A stretch of 64,000 nt of DNA from Rhodobacteraceae bacterium SB2 (GTDB taxonomy: Bacteria > Pseudomonadota > Alphaproteobacteria > Rhodobacterales > Rhodobacteraceae). Under the pieces are notes generated by a model. It was not told where the DNA came from, searched no databases, and saw nothing but the letters and a program-made list of their open reading frames with translations. Positions within the stretch are counted from its first letter, which is position 1. Each line of letters begins with the position of its first letter. Below are positions 19,095-28,253 of the stretch, piece after piece. The DNA lies in contig LGRT01000005.1 in NCBI GenBank assembly GCA_001642945.1, positions 1-64,000 of the forward strand. The letters run 5' to 3'. The translations under genes were made by a program, and so were the position numbers.

Positions 19095-19907
19095 ATGTCG
19101 GGGCGCTTGGCGATCCTAGCAGGTTCGGGCGTGTTGCCAACGCTGGTGGCTCAGGCGCACCCGCAGGCCATGTTTTGTGGTTTTCAACACCTTAGCTATG
19201 ATCGGCCCGCACATGCGATTGATCTCTTTTCCTTGGAACGTTTGGGGGCGCTGTTTGACAGCCTGCGCGCCGCTGGCGTTACTAGGGTTGTTTTGGCCGG
19301 TGCAATGCAACGACCCGCGTTTGATCCTGAGCTGTTTGATGTATTCACGCGCACCATAATTCCTGATCTGTCAAAAGCCATGCGGCAAGGGGATGATTTC
19401 TTATTACGCTTTGTGATTGGCTTGTTTGAAAACCAAGGTTTTGATGTTGTTGGCGTGGATCAACTTATACCAGAAATTACCGCAGAGCCGGGCCTGATAT
19501 TGGGGAAAATGAACAGGGATTATACGGATGAGGTCCAAAAAGCAGATCATGTATTGAAATCACTCGCTGCTGTAGATGTGGGCCAAGGGGTCGTGGTGGA
19601 AGCAGGGCAGTTATTGGCAATAGAGACGCTGCAAGGGACGGACTTTATGTTGAACACGGTCGCAAACACAGCGGCTGCGTTGCGTAATAGGGAACGTGGG
19701 GTTTTTGTTAAGCGGCCAAAAGACGGCCAAGATTTACGCGCGGATATGCCCGCGATCGGGGTGGATACCCTGTCACATGTTGCTGCTGCAGGGCTTGCTG
19801 GTATTGTCATTACGCCGGGAAAAGTTCTTCTGCTTGAACGTGAGAAATTGGCACAACGCTGTTCTGAGTTGACTATTTTTCTTCATGCCCGTGAGAACAC
19901 GCAATGA
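19095..19907 (+). CDS. lpxI: UDP-2,3-diacylglucosamine diphosphatase LpxI
   Basis: 270 residues from the ATG at 19095, chosen over the in-frame GTG at 19086 because GGGTGAG lies directly before it. The LAILAGSGVLPTLVA start, VVLAGAMQRP and the C-terminal GIVITPGKVLLLEREKL are LpxI (DUF1009) features. LpxI cleaves UDP-diacylglucosamine to lipid X in alphaproteobacteria in place of LpxH. Placed between lpxA and lpxB with a coupled ATGA junction to lpxB. Confidence 0.92.
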   Translation: MSGRLAILAGSGVLPTLVAQAHPQAMFCGFQHLSYDRPAHAIDLFSLERLGALFDSLRAAGVTRVVLAGAMQRPAFDPELFDVFTRTIIPDLSKAMRQGDDFLLRFVIGLFENQGFDVVGVDQLIPEITAEPGLILGKMNRDYTDEVQKADHVLKSLAAVDVGQGVVVEAGQLLAIETLQGTDFMLNTVANTAAALRNRERGVFVKRPKDGQDLRADMPAIGVDTLSHVAAAGLAGIVITPGKVLLLEREKLAQRCSELTIFLHARENTQ

Positions 19908-21061
19908 AGGTCTTTTTGCTCGCGGGCGAGGCCTCTGGCGATAAACTCGGGGCTGCGTTGATGGCTGGTCTTCTAAAACACATGCCGAATAGGCCCGAGT
20001 TCTACGGGGTCGGCGGACCGTTGATGGAACAGGCGGGCCTAAAAACTTTATTTCCAATGTCTGATATCTCTTTGATGGGAATTTCAGAGATCTTGTCAAA
20101 ATACAGGTTTTTGAAAAGGCGCATTGCAGAAGCGGCGGATGCGGTGATCGCAGGCGAGGCGGATGTGTTGATTACAATTGACCTGCCTGAGTTTTCGCTG
20201 CGTCTTGCCAAAGCTGTTCGACGCAGGAAGCAGGTTCCGAGTGTTCATTATGTTGCGCCAACGGTTTGGGCCTGGCGGCCAGGGCGCGCGCAGAAAATGG
20301 CGCCTTTCGTGGATCATGTTTTGGCGCTTTTTCCATTTGAGCCGCCCTATATGCAGGCCGCGGGTATGAGTTGTGACTTTGTGGGGCATCCCGTGGTAAA
20401 CGATCCGTGTGCCACGCGCGGTGAAGCCCAACGGTTTCGCGCAGAAACGGGTATTGATGACGCGCCAATGATCCTTTGTTTGCCCGGATCACGCGGTTCA
20501 GAGATAAAACGTCTGGCGCCTGTGTTCGCAAAGGTGGTCGAAAAACTGCACGCAGCACGCCCTGATTTGAAGTTTGTATTGCCCATGGCGGCGTCGGTTG
20601 TAACGTTGGTAAAAGATCAGATTGCAACCTGGCCGGTTAAGCCGTTTCTAATTGAACCACGCTCAGATGTGCACGCCTACAGCCAAAAACGCGCGGCGTT
20701 TCAGGCGGCAGATGTCGCCCTTGCGGCCTCAGGGACCGTAGCTTTAGAGCTTGCCGCCACGCAAACGCCCATGGTGGTTGCCTATGATATGGGGTTTTTG
20801 TCGCGGCAAATCATAGGACGCATGTTAAAAGTTGAAACGGTGAGTTTGGTCAATTTGATTACAGATAGCAAATCTATCCCCGAATTCATCGCCGAAAATT
20901 GTCGGGAAGAGTTGATCACGCCAAGCGTTTTAAAGGTGCTTGACGATCCAACGGGCCAGATCCAAGCTATGCAAAGCACAATGCAGGCACTTGGACAAAA
21001 CGGTCACCCACCTGGTGAACGGGCGGCGCAATCGGTAATTAAATTTCTAGCGGCCCAATAA
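19904..21061 (+). CDS. lpxB: lipid A disaccharide synthase
   Basis: 385 residues. GT19 family features include the start VFLLAGEASGDKLGAALMAGL, the HYVAPTVWAWRPGRAQKM run near 108-125, FVGHPVVND, and the C-terminal nucleotide-binding ASGTVALELAATQTPMVVAYD near 275-295. It joins UDP-diacylglucosamine and lipid X to the tetraacyl disaccharide. This is the last gene of the cluster that starts at pyrH; the IalB-type gene converges on it two bases after its stop. Confidence 0.95.
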   Translation: MKVFLLAGEASGDKLGAALMAGLLKHMPNRPEFYGVGGPLMEQAGLKTLFPMSDISLMGISEILSKYRFLKRRIAEAADAVIAGEADVLITIDLPEFSLRLAKAVRRRKQVPSVHYVAPTVWAWRPGRAQKMAPFVDHVLALFPFEPPYMQAAGMSCDFVGHPVVNDPCATRGEAQRFRAETGIDDAPMILCLPGSRGSEIKRLAPVFAKVVEKLHAARPDLKFVLPMAASVVTLVKDQIATWPVKPFLIEPRSDVHAYSQKRAAFQAADVALAASGTVALELAATQTPMVVAYDMGFLSRQIIGRMLKVETVSLVNLITDSKSIPEFIAENCREELITPSVLKVLDDPTGQIQAMQSTMQALGQNGHPPGERAAQSVIKFLAAQ

Positions 21062-21063
21062 TT

Positions 21064-21645
21064 TTATTGATTTAAAATTTTATTGAATCCGGCTGTAAAT
21101 CCGCTGAGCGATAAGTTTAAATTTAAGGCTTTGTTCGGCGCATCCATATGGCGGATCGTAATAACAGATTGGTCGCCCGCTTTCATCAATGCGATATCGT
21201 CTTCGGTTAAACCGATGCGTGCGATGCATCCGATTTCTGTACAGAATGAATAGGGGTAGCTTTTGGTTATTTCGGCATCAAAGCCAATCGTCATGCGTGC
21301 TGTTAAAAGCGTTTTAAGCGGCACGATAATCGTAGCGCCGGCAATTGCGGCTTGGCCTTGTGGAAGCGGAAAGACCATAATCTCGCTTAAGGGATTACCT
21401 TCATTATTGACTAATAATTGAAACAATTCGCAGGGAACTCGTCCGTTCTCGCTGCGTATGCAGCGCATGCTCCAATCGCCTATGCGTTCAGCAATATAGG
21501 GTTGGCCGATATTTGGAACTTCAATATTCAAACCAAGTGACAATGAGTCTGCCGCATTCTGCTCAGATTGTTGAGCATTCACGAACGACGCCATACAAAG
21601 AGTGATGGCACTTAGAGCGCTGCGGATCGAAAAGCGAAAATTCAT
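21064..21645 (-). CDS. invasion-associated locus B (IalB) family exported protein
   Basis: 193 residues with a signal peptide ending near residue 24 (MASFVNAQ). The IalB domain is recognised by IGDWSMRCI near 60 followed by the Cys pair in VPCELFQLL, and later the Cys pair SFCTEIGCIARIGL, which probably forms a disulfide. The family is common and often multi-copy in Rhodobacterales and is named after a Bartonella protein linked to red-cell invasion; in marine bacteria its role is unknown. A plausible promoter (TTGCGT, 17 bases, CATATA) lies upstream. Confidence 0.75.
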   Translation of the reverse strand: MNFRFSIRSALSAITLCMASFVNAQQSEQNAADSLSLGLNIEVPNIGQPYIAERIGDWSMRCIRSENGRVPCELFQLLVNNEGNPLSEIMVFPLPQGQAAIAGATIIVPLKTLLTARMTIGFDAEITKSYPYSFCTEIGCIARIGLTEDDIALMKAGDQSVITIRHMDAPNKALNLNLSLSGFTAGFNKILNQ

Positions 21646-21959
21646 ATTTTGTTTCCAATGTTTACTAGGCCATTGTTCGACCCGTTTCTGACCCTCTTAT
21701 ATGTTCATGAGAGGCGTATGACGCAAGCTTTATTCTAAATTTAAGTATCATGCAGCGAGATAAACAGCATCGTAACGCCGGTTATTGAAAAGTTTTCGAT
21801 TGACGTGCTCGCAAACAGGAGCTTGATGTGCACCGATCCGTCACGTCAAAAAGGTTTTGAATTTTGCGCTGTTTTAGGCGCAGCTGACTGTCGACTATAC
21901 GAAATTTTTTACTTGTCATGCGCCCTTAGTTTCAATTCCACCTCGTCGTTTTAAAGTCT
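21646..21959. other. intergenic stretch between the IalB-type gene and mmsB
   Basis: About 310 bases with no convincing gene. The minus strand has a 45-codon frame beginning MTSKKFRIVD near 21917, but it is basic, has no ribosome site and resembles nothing I know. The right part probably contains the 3' untranslated end of the valine operon. The left part probably contains the promoter of the IalB-type gene. No T-tailed hairpin was found. Confidence 0.4.
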
Positions 21960-22832
21960 TTAGCAGCGTTTACGCTGTTCAAAGCGTGGCAGCATCGCGG
22001 AAAAATCTTTTCCAAGGCCATCTTCATCTTCCACGAAGGTTTGATATAGCTGCGTTGCTGCTTGTCCGAGCGGCGTGTCAGCGGCCACGGTTTGCGCGGC
22101 TTGTTGGCTGAGACGCAGATCCTTTAACATCAATTCTGCTGAAAATCCGGGCCGATAGGCATTATCTGCGGGAGAATTCGGCCCAATACCCGGCGCAGGG
22201 CAATAGGCATTCATCGACCAGCTATATCCTGAGGAGGTGCTGACCACATCAAACATTGATTGACGGTCTAGGCCCAATTTATCGGCAAGCGCGAAGGCTT
22301 CGCAGGTGACAATCATGGTTGCGCCAAGGATCATATTATTGCAGATTTTAGCCGCTTGCCCATTGCCGCTTTCACCACAGTGAACAGATTTTTGTCCCAT
22401 AATGTCAAATAGTGGTTTTGCGGTAATAAACGCCTTTTCAGGCCCGCCGACCATGAAGGTAAGCGTACCTGCTGACGCGCCGCCGATACCGCCAGAGACT
22501 GGTGCATCCAAGGTCGCGACATTGGCAGCATTGGCCATTTCGCTTATTTCGCGTGCGCTTTGAACATCGACTGTCGAGCAATCCAGAAAAATGCTTTCAG
22601 CGCGCATATCCGGTATGATCTGGGCCGCAACAGATTTTAGAATTGCGCCGTTCGGTAGCATGGTAATCACGATATCGGCGTCGGCGGCGGTGGCGGCGGC
22701 CGAATCCATGATCTCAACCCCCTCGGCATGCACGGTCATTGTATCAAAACCGCGCACCATATGGCCCGTACGTACAAGGTTTTCCGCCATTGGGCGCCCC
22801 ATATTTCCAAGGCCAATAAATCCAATTTGCAT
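21960..22832 (-). CDS. mmsB: 3-hydroxyisobutyrate dehydrogenase
   Basis: 290 residues. The N-terminal NAD-binding GFIGLGNMGRPMAENL has the GxGxxG turn. LDAPVSGGIGGASAGTLTFMVGG near 118-140 is the beta-hydroxyacid dehydrogenase substrate box, and the catalytic Lys lies in GQAAKICNNMI near 170. It oxidises 3-hydroxyisobutyrate to methylmalonate semialdehyde, the substrate of the mmsA product in the same locus. The gene abuts the hydrolase gene with no gap, marking it as the last gene of the valine operon. Confidence 0.93.
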   Translation of the reverse strand: MQIGFIGLGNMGRPMAENLVRTGHMVRGFDTMTVHAEGVEIMDSAAATAADADIVITMLPNGAILKSVAAQIIPDMRAESIFLDCSTVDVQSAREISEMANAANVATLDAPVSGGIGGASAGTLTFMVGGPEKAFITAKPLFDIMGQKSVHCGESGNGQAAKICNNMILGATMIVTCEAFALADKLGLDRQSMFDVVSTSSGYSWSMNAYCPAPGIGPNSPADNAYRPGFSAELMLKDLRLSQQAAQTVAADTPLGQAATQLYQTFVEDEDGLGKDFSAMLPRFEQRKRC

Positions 22833-23873
22833 TTAACTCTCCTTCACGTTCAATTCCAAAGCGCCCAATGGGGTCAACATGCTTCGGCTGGCCTTTTGAG
22901 GCACCTCTGTCAGATTAAATTGCCAGTTGGGGTTTCTGTCTTTGTCGATAATCGCCGCGCGAACGCCTTCTAAAAAATCACCAAACTCCATAGCGCGCGC
23001 GGTAAACCTGTATTCATACCTCAAAGCGCGATAGATATTGGGGCCTTCATCGCGCAATTGGCGCAGCAGCAAAATCGTACTGGCCATCGATAAAGGCGCG
23101 TTTCTACTTATCATTTTAAGGCTTTTTTGGCTAAGGGCATCATCGCTCGCGGTAAGGGACGAGATCAGGCCCGCCAGCGTTTCATTCGAGAAATGCCGAT
23201 CTATTTGCGTTTGAAGGGCTTTCAAATCGCTGCTCGGTGCAGGCTGGGCCGCGTTGACGATATGCGCGGTATTTCCCGTTTTTTCTAAAGTTTCGATCAA
23301 GGTTTTCCAGTGGCTTTGTGGAATGAAGTGATCCGCAAAACCGGCATATATCGCATCTGCAGCGGCCATTCTTGCCGCCGTCAAACCCAAATATTCACCC
23401 AAATAGCCTGGAGCGCAGGCCAAAATATAGGATCCGCCCACATCGGGGATCAACCCGATGCCACATTCTGGCATAGCAATTTGGCTGGTTTCTCCCACAA
23501 TACGGTGGCTGCCATGGCAAGAAATTCCAACGCCCCCGCCCATCGTAAACCCCTGCATGAAAGCAATATAGGGTTTGGGGTAATGATAGATTAATGCGTT
23601 CAGGCGATATTCAGCCGCCCAAAACGCCTGCCCATAAGCATAATCCCCTTGGCTGCCGGTCTTGTATAATTCAGAAATATCTCCCCCAGAACAAAACGCC
23701 CGATCGCCCTCTGCATCAATAATTACCAGCTGGATATCGCTTTTATCGCGCCAGGTCAGCAGCGCCTGCTCAATCGCGCTGCACATCTCAGCAGTCATGG
23801 CATTTAGCGCCTCAGGCCGTTGTAAGGTGATACGCCCGGCGTGACCAATCTGGCGAATAGAGATATAGCTCAT
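22833..23873 (-). CDS. 3-hydroxyisobutyryl-CoA hydrolase (crotonase family)
   Basis: 346 residues. Crotonase oxyanion-hole segments are AFCSGGDISELYK near 60 and FTMGGGVGISCHGSHRI near 105. The acid residues are in MPECGIGLIPDVGGSY, the pattern of 3-hydroxyisobutyryl-CoA hydrolases rather than simple hydratases; length near 350 also fits the hydrolase subgroup. It frees 3-hydroxyisobutyrate for MmsB. Its ATG overlaps the end of the acyl-CoA dehydrogenase gene by 4 bases. The domain is often annotated loosely as enoyl-CoA hydratase. Confidence 0.85.
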   Translation of the reverse strand: MSYISIRQIGHAGRITLQRPEALNAMTAEMCSAIEQALLTWRDKSDIQLVIIDAEGDRAFCSGGDISELYKTGSQGDYAYGQAFWAAEYRLNALIYHYPKPYIAFMQGFTMGGGVGISCHGSHRIVGETSQIAMPECGIGLIPDVGGSYILACAPGYLGEYLGLTAARMAAADAIYAGFADHFIPQSHWKTLIETLEKTGNTAHIVNAAQPAPSSDLKALQTQIDRHFSNETLAGLISSLTASDDALSQKSLKMISRNAPLSMASTILLLRQLRDEGPNIYRALRYEYRFTARAMEFGDFLEGVRAAIIDKDRNPNWQFNLTEVPQKASRSMLTPLGALELNVKES

Positions 23874-25012
23874 CTATCTGCCAGCATTTGGCGCGAGATA
23901 ATCATCCGCATGATTTCGTTGGTGCCTTCCAAAATCTGATGAACGCGCAAATCACGAACGATTTTTTCAATGCCGTAATCGGCAAGATATCCATAGCCAC
24001 CGTGCAATTGCAGGCATTGATTGGCGGTCTCAAAGGCATTGTCGGTTACCAAAAGTTTTGCCATAGCGCAGAATTTTGTGGCATCTGAAGCCTGCATGTC
24101 TAATTTCCACGCGGCTTGGCGCAGGAAGCTGCGTGCGGCTTGCATCTTTACTTCCATATCCGCCAATTTGAATTGTAGGGCTTGAAATTGATCAATCGTT
24201 TTGCCGAAGGCCTTGCGCTCCCCCATATAGGCCAGCGTGGATTGTAAGGCCTGCTCTGCGCCGCCTAAGGCGCTTGCCGCAATATTCAAGCGGCCGCCAT
24301 CCAGCCCAGCCATCGCATATTGAAACCCTTTGCCTTCTTCACCCAGCAGATTTTGAGCAGGAATTGGGCAGGCGTCAAACTGAACTTGCGCCGTGGGCTG
24401 CGCGCGCCAGCCCATTTTATCCTCGAGAGCGCCATAGCTTAGCCCATCGCTGCCAGCTTCCAGAATGAAAGCCGAGATGCCTTTTGGGCCCTCAGCCCCG
24501 GTTCGGGCCATTACAATATATGCATCTGAATACCCACCACCTGAGATAAAAGCCTTGGTTCCGTTAAGCTGATACCCTTCATTGGTACGCGTGGCTTGAC
24601 TGCGCAGCGCTGCCGCGTCTGATCCCGAGCCAGGTTCGGTCAGACAATAGCTGAAAATAAAATCCATTTGGCATAAGCGCGGCAACCATCTTGCGCGGGT
24701 TTCTGGATCGCCGTAACGATCGATCATGCCGCCACACATATTGTGAATTGATAAAAAAGCTGAGACTGAGGGGCAGGCCATTGCTAAAGCTTCAAACACC
24801 AAGGTCGCATCAAGCCGACTTAATCCGGATCCCCCCATCTCGTCAGAGACATAAATACCGCCCAAACCCAGCTGCGCAACTTTGGGCCACAGCTCTTTTG
24901 GAATGGTGCCTTGCTTTTCCCAATCGCGCGCGAAGGGGGCAATATGCTCTTGGCCAAACTCATAAGCAATATCAAAGATTGCGGTTTGTTCGCTGCTTAA
25001 CGAAAAATCCAA
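23870..25012 (-). CDS. isobutyryl-CoA dehydrogenase-type acyl-CoA dehydrogenase
   Basis: 380 residues from a TTG start (LDFSLSSEQ), chosen because AGGAGG precedes it. A longer frame adds 41 residues of non-family sequence. FAD-site motifs YCLTEPGSGSDAAALRS near 130, the FISGGGYSDAYIVMART strand, and QLHGGYGYLADYGIEKIVRDLRVHQILEGTNEIMR at the C-terminus (catalytic Glu in LEGTNE) are present. In this operon it should oxidise isobutyryl-CoA to methacrylyl-CoA. No methacrylyl-CoA hydratase gene is seen nearby. Confidence 0.88.
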   Translation of the reverse strand: MDFSLSSEQTAIFDIAYEFGQEHIAPFARDWEKQGTIPKELWPKVAQLGLGGIYVSDEMGGSGLSRLDATLVFEALAMACPSVSAFLSIHNMCGGMIDRYGDPETRARWLPRLCQMDFIFSYCLTEPGSGSDAAALRSQATRTNEGYQLNGTKAFISGGGYSDAYIVMARTGAEGPKGISAFILEAGSDGLSYGALEDKMGWRAQPTAQVQFDACPIPAQNLLGEEGKGFQYAMAGLDGGRLNIAASALGGAEQALQSTLAYMGERKAFGKTIDQFQALQFKLADMEVKMQAARSFLRQAAWKLDMQASDATKFCAMAKLLVTDNAFETANQCLQLHGGYGYLADYGIEKIVRDLRVHQILEGTNEIMRMIISRQMLADR

Positions 25013-25166
25013 AGAAGTCCTCCTGCATGTGTGTCGTTGGGGTGAGATAGAATGATTGGCGCTTTCTTGACCGCTATGCAAGTCCCAAGATAGCGGGTGA
25101 GCTTGCGGATTAGGCCGTTTTCCGGGTTTGCTCACATGACCATTTGACCGGCTCAGATGTAGGAAA

Positions 25167-25195
25167 GGTAAGCCGCTGAATTGGTGCGGCTTACC
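25167..25195 (-). terminator. 10-bp stem-loop between mmsA and the acyl-CoA dehydrogenase gene
   Basis: Perfect inverted repeat GGTAAGCCGC / GCGGCTTACC with a 9-base loop. On the minus strand it starts 9 bases after the mmsA stop and is followed by TTTCCT, a weak T-tract. It may act as a partial terminator or as an mRNA-stabilising hairpin that sets different levels for mmsA and the downstream genes. Confidence 0.55.
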
Positions 25196-25203
25196 TAGAT
25201 GTG

Positions 25204-26703
25204 TTAATCCATCGCTTTGAAATTAAACTCGCCGCCTTCTTTGATACCAGAGGGCCATCTAGACGTGATGGTTTTGGTTCTTGTGTAGAATTTAAACGCG
25301 TCGGGTCCGTGTTGGTTCAAATCGCCAAACACGGATTTTTTCCAACCACCAAAGGTGTGATAGGCAAGGGGCACTGGGATTGGAACGTTAATACCGACCA
25401 TGCCAATATTGATCCGATTGGCAAAATCGCGCGCCGCATCTCCATCGCGCGTGAAAATTGCCGTGCCATTGCCATATTCATGATCCATCGCCAATGAGAT
25501 GGCTTCTTCATAGCTTCCGGCGCGTACTGTGCTGAGAACTGGGCCAAAAATTTCTTTTTTATAAATGTCCATTTCTGGAGTGACCCGGTCAAAAAGATGC
25601 GGGCCAACAAAAAAACCATCTTCATAGCCTTGCAAACTGAAATCGCGCCCATCCACAACAAGTTCTGCGCCTTGCTTTATACCGCTTTCCACCAATCCCA
25701 GAATATTTTGTTGCGCAGCTTTGGTGACAACCGGGCCATAATCAACCTCATCGCCCGCCGTGTAAGGGCCAACTTTTAGCTTTTCAATGCGCGGCACTAA
25801 TTTTTCAATCAGGCGGTCGGCGGTTTCATCGCCCACGGGCACCGCAACAGAAATCGCCATACAGCGCTCGCCTGCAGCCCCATATCCGGCGCCGATCAAC
25901 GCATCGGCTGCCTGATCCATATCCGCATCTGGCATGATGATCATATGGTTTTTGGCACCACCAAAACACTGAACGCGTTTGCCATTGCTGCAACCGCGGC
26001 CGTATATATATTCGGCGATCGGCGTCGATCCGACAAATCCGATCGATTGGATCACAGGATTGTCTAAAATCGCATCAACCGCTTCTTTATCGCCGTTGAC
26101 CACTTGTAAAACGCCTTTTGGCAACCCTGCCTCCTCCATCAGCTCTGCAAGCATTAAAGGCACGGAAGGATCCCTTTCGGATGGTTTGAGAATGAAGGCG
26201 TTGCCGCAGACAATCGCCGGCGCGAACATCCACATCGGGATCATTGCGGGAAAGTTGAACGGCGTTATTCCAGCCGTAACCCCTAGGGCCTGACGCATCG
26301 AATACATATCAATGCCAGGGCCGGCGCTATCGGTGAATTCACCCTTGAGCATTTGCGGTGCACCAATGCAATATTCCACCACTTCTAACCCGCGCTGCAC
26401 ATCGCCTTTGGCATCTGGCAGAGTTTTGCCATGTTCCCGGCTAAGCGCTTCGGCAAGCTGTTCCATATCACGGTTGAGCAAATCGACAAATTTCATCATG
26501 ACACGGGCGCGGCGCTGTGGGTTCACTGCCCCCCAGGCACGCTGCGCCGTCTCGGCAATTTCTACAGCCTGAGACATTTCGGCGGCTGACGCCAGAGGCA
26601 CTTTTGCTTGCACTTCCCCGGTGGCGGGATTGTACACATCCGCAAAGCGCCCGGAGGTTCCCTTTACATGGGCCCCGCCAATATAATGCGTCAATTCAGT
26701 CAT
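25204..26703 (-). CDS. mmsA: methylmalonate-semialdehyde dehydrogenase (CoA-acylating)
   Basis: 499 residues from the ATG at 26703; the frame upstream is unlike the family. ALDH features: TPFNFPAMIPMWMFAPAI near 145, NAFILKPSERDPSVP near 165, GFVGSTPIAEYIYG near 225 and the catalytic Cys in GAAGERCMAIS near 285. MmsA releases CO2 and gives propionyl-CoA from methylmalonate semialdehyde (or acetyl-CoA from malonate semialdehyde). First gene of the minus-strand valine operon, divergent from a LysR regulator with about 100 bases between them. Confidence 0.94.
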   Translation of the reverse strand: MTELTHYIGGAHVKGTSGRFADVYNPATGEVQAKVPLASAAEMSQAVEIAETAQRAWGAVNPQRRARVMMKFVDLLNRDMEQLAEALSREHGKTLPDAKGDVQRGLEVVEYCIGAPQMLKGEFTDSAGPGIDMYSMRQALGVTAGITPFNFPAMIPMWMFAPAIVCGNAFILKPSERDPSVPLMLAELMEEAGLPKGVLQVVNGDKEAVDAILDNPVIQSIGFVGSTPIAEYIYGRGCSNGKRVQCFGGAKNHMIIMPDADMDQAADALIGAGYGAAGERCMAISVAVPVGDETADRLIEKLVPRIEKLKVGPYTAGDEVDYGPVVTKAAQQNILGLVESGIKQGAELVVDGRDFSLQGYEDGFFVGPHLFDRVTPEMDIYKKEIFGPVLSTVRAGSYEEAISLAMDHEYGNGTAIFTRDGDAARDFANRINIGMVGINVPIPVPLAYHTFGGWKKSVFGDLNQHGPDAFKFYTRTKTITSRWPSGIKEGGEFNFKAMD

Positions 26704-26781
26704 GTTTTTTCTCCTGTCAATTTTACATAAGCATAGTCTTGCAAAAATGCTATGAACAGGGGCAATATCACAAATAGGTAA

Positions 26782-26793
26782 TGCATAAATGCA
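26782..26793. promoter_or_regulatory. possible regulator-binding palindrome in the mmsA/LysR divergent region
   Basis: TGCATAAATGCA, two 5-base arms around AA, lies 13 bases before the LysR-type gene and about 80 bases before mmsA. LysR proteins usually bind an inverted repeat in such divergent promoters. The assignment is positional only; short palindromes also occur by chance. Confidence 0.3.
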
Positions 26794-26805
26794 GGGTATG
26801 ATGGT

Positions 26806-27702
26806 ATGCAACAAAATTGGGATGATATCAGAGTGTTTTTGGCGGTGGCGCGTCATGAAACCTTATCTGCGGCTGCACGTTCGCTGCGGATCGATCCGGC
26901 CACGGTTGGGCGCCGCGTGACACGGCTAGAAGAGCGTGCAGGGGTTGTTTTATTTGCGCGGTCTTCGGTTGGTTATGTGTTAACGGGATCGGGAGATCAG
27001 TTTTTGCGGCACGCTTTGTCGATGGAGGGCGCGATGGCAGATCTATCGCGCGACTTGCAAGGCCGTGACGGAACGTTGAGCGGCCAAATTCGGATAGGTG
27101 CGCCGGATGGCTGCGCAAATTTTGTGCTGCCGAAAGTCTGCGCTGATATCTCGCGCGCCAATCCTGATTTAGATATTCAGATTGTTTCCATGCCACGGGT
27201 TGTCAATTTGACCAAACGTGAAGCCGATATGGCGATCGCGGTGAGCCCGCCAAATTCAGCCCGTTTAAGCGTACAAAAAATAACCGATTACAAGTTGCAC
27301 TTGGCCGCTTCTGAAGAATACTTGGAAAAATTCGCTACGCCCGACACGTTGTTAGATTTAAAAACGCATAAAATTATAGGCTATATCGCCGATATGATTT
27401 TTGACAAGGAATTAGATTATCAAAATTATCTTGGACAAGATCGGGTGGTGCTGGGATCAAATTCAGTTTCTGTGCAATATCATTGGCTGCGGGCAGGGGC
27501 AGGGATAGGGATTGCGCATGATTTTGCGTTGCCATCTGCAGGTAACCTGAAACGTGTGATGCCTGATCAGCTGTCTTTAACGCGAAGTTTCTATCTTTTA
27601 CGCTATAAAGAAGATCAAAGGCTTGAGCGTATGAACCGCCTCGCGCAGGCGCTTGTCGCCGGGATTCGGGCTGAAATCAGCCGATTGGAAGCCTTAGCTT
27701 GA
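26806..27702 (+). CDS. LysR family regulator, probably of the valine operon
   Basis: 298 residues. The N-terminal winged HTH (about 4-63) reads WDDIRVFLAVARHETLSAAA and continues with DPATVGRRVTRLEERAGVVLF. The C-terminal effector domain has GQIRIGAPDGCANFVLPKV and further LysR_substrate features. The divergent position next to mmsA makes control of valine catabolism the simplest guess; in other proteobacteria the mms operon is controlled by AraC-type (MmsR) or other regulators, so this may be a lineage-specific arrangement. A hairpin follows the stop. Confidence 0.85.
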   Translation: MQQNWDDIRVFLAVARHETLSAAARSLRIDPATVGRRVTRLEERAGVVLFARSSVGYVLTGSGDQFLRHALSMEGAMADLSRDLQGRDGTLSGQIRIGAPDGCANFVLPKVCADISRANPDLDIQIVSMPRVVNLTKREADMAIAVSPPNSARLSVQKITDYKLHLAASEEYLEKFATPDTLLDLKTHKIIGYIADMIFDKELDYQNYLGQDRVVLGSNSVSVQYHWLRAGAGIGIAHDFALPSAGNLKRVMPDQLSLTRSFYLLRYKEDQRLERMNRLAQALVAGIRAEISRLEALA

Positions 27703-27709
27703 CAGCTGC

Positions 27710-27732
27710 CTGTTAAGGCTTCAGCCTAACAG
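27710..27732 (+). terminator. stem-loop after the LysR gene
   Basis: CTGTTAAGGC pairs with GCCTAACAG through a 4-base TTCA loop, with one bulged A. It starts 8 bases after the LysR stop. There is no T-run after it, so it may be a weak terminator or an mRNA end stabiliser. Confidence 0.4.
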
Positions 27733-27766
27733 TGTGTGATTGATTTATAAAATAAGAGGTGGTGGT

Positions 27767-28201
27767 ATGTTTGTTCAGCACATTCTTAATACAAAAAATA
27801 ACGCGAATTTGATCACGGTGCCGTTGAAGACGGATCTGTCTGGGGCCATCTCAATTCTTGCTGCGCGTAAGATCGGTGTGGTCATCGTTTCAGAAACGGG
27901 CAAAAACGCGCTCGGAATTCTATCTGAGAGGGATATTATTCGTGCATTATCCGAAGCCGGAACGAATGCTCTATCAGCGCCGGTTGAACAATTTATGTCA
28001 CGCGACGTTGTGACCTGCAGCCCGCAAACAAGCGCGGATGATGTTTTGGCGCTGATGACGGAAAACCGGTTTCGTCACATGCCGGTCTTGGAAGAGGGTG
28101 CGTTGATCGGTTTGATCTCGCAGGGCGATGTGGTTTTCGCGCGTCTGCAAGAGATTTCGATGGAGAAAGACGCGCTACAAGGCATGATTATGGGGCATTA
28201 G
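27767..28201 (+). CDS. CBS-domain protein
   Basis: 144 residues, essentially two CBS domains in tandem: SGAISILAARKIGVVIVSETGKNALGILSERDIIRAL (about 23-60) and DVLALMTENRFRHMPVLEEGALIGLISQGDVV (about 90-122). Start at the ATG preceded by GAGGTGGTGG; a longer frame is less likely. Stand-alone CBS pairs sense adenine nucleotides and may regulate partner proteins; none can be named here. It lies just before coaD on the same strand with a 52-base gap. Confidence 0.8.
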   Translation: MFVQHILNTKNNANLITVPLKTDLSGAISILAARKIGVVIVSETGKNALGILSERDIIRALSEAGTNALSAPVEQFMSRDVVTCSPQTSADDVLALMTENRFRHMPVLEEGALIGLISQGDVVFARLQEISMEKDALQGMIMGH

Positions 28202-28253
28202 CCCCTTGCATTTGACCGTGGAATAATATTTGTGCGGCTTAAAACAGTAGCGA

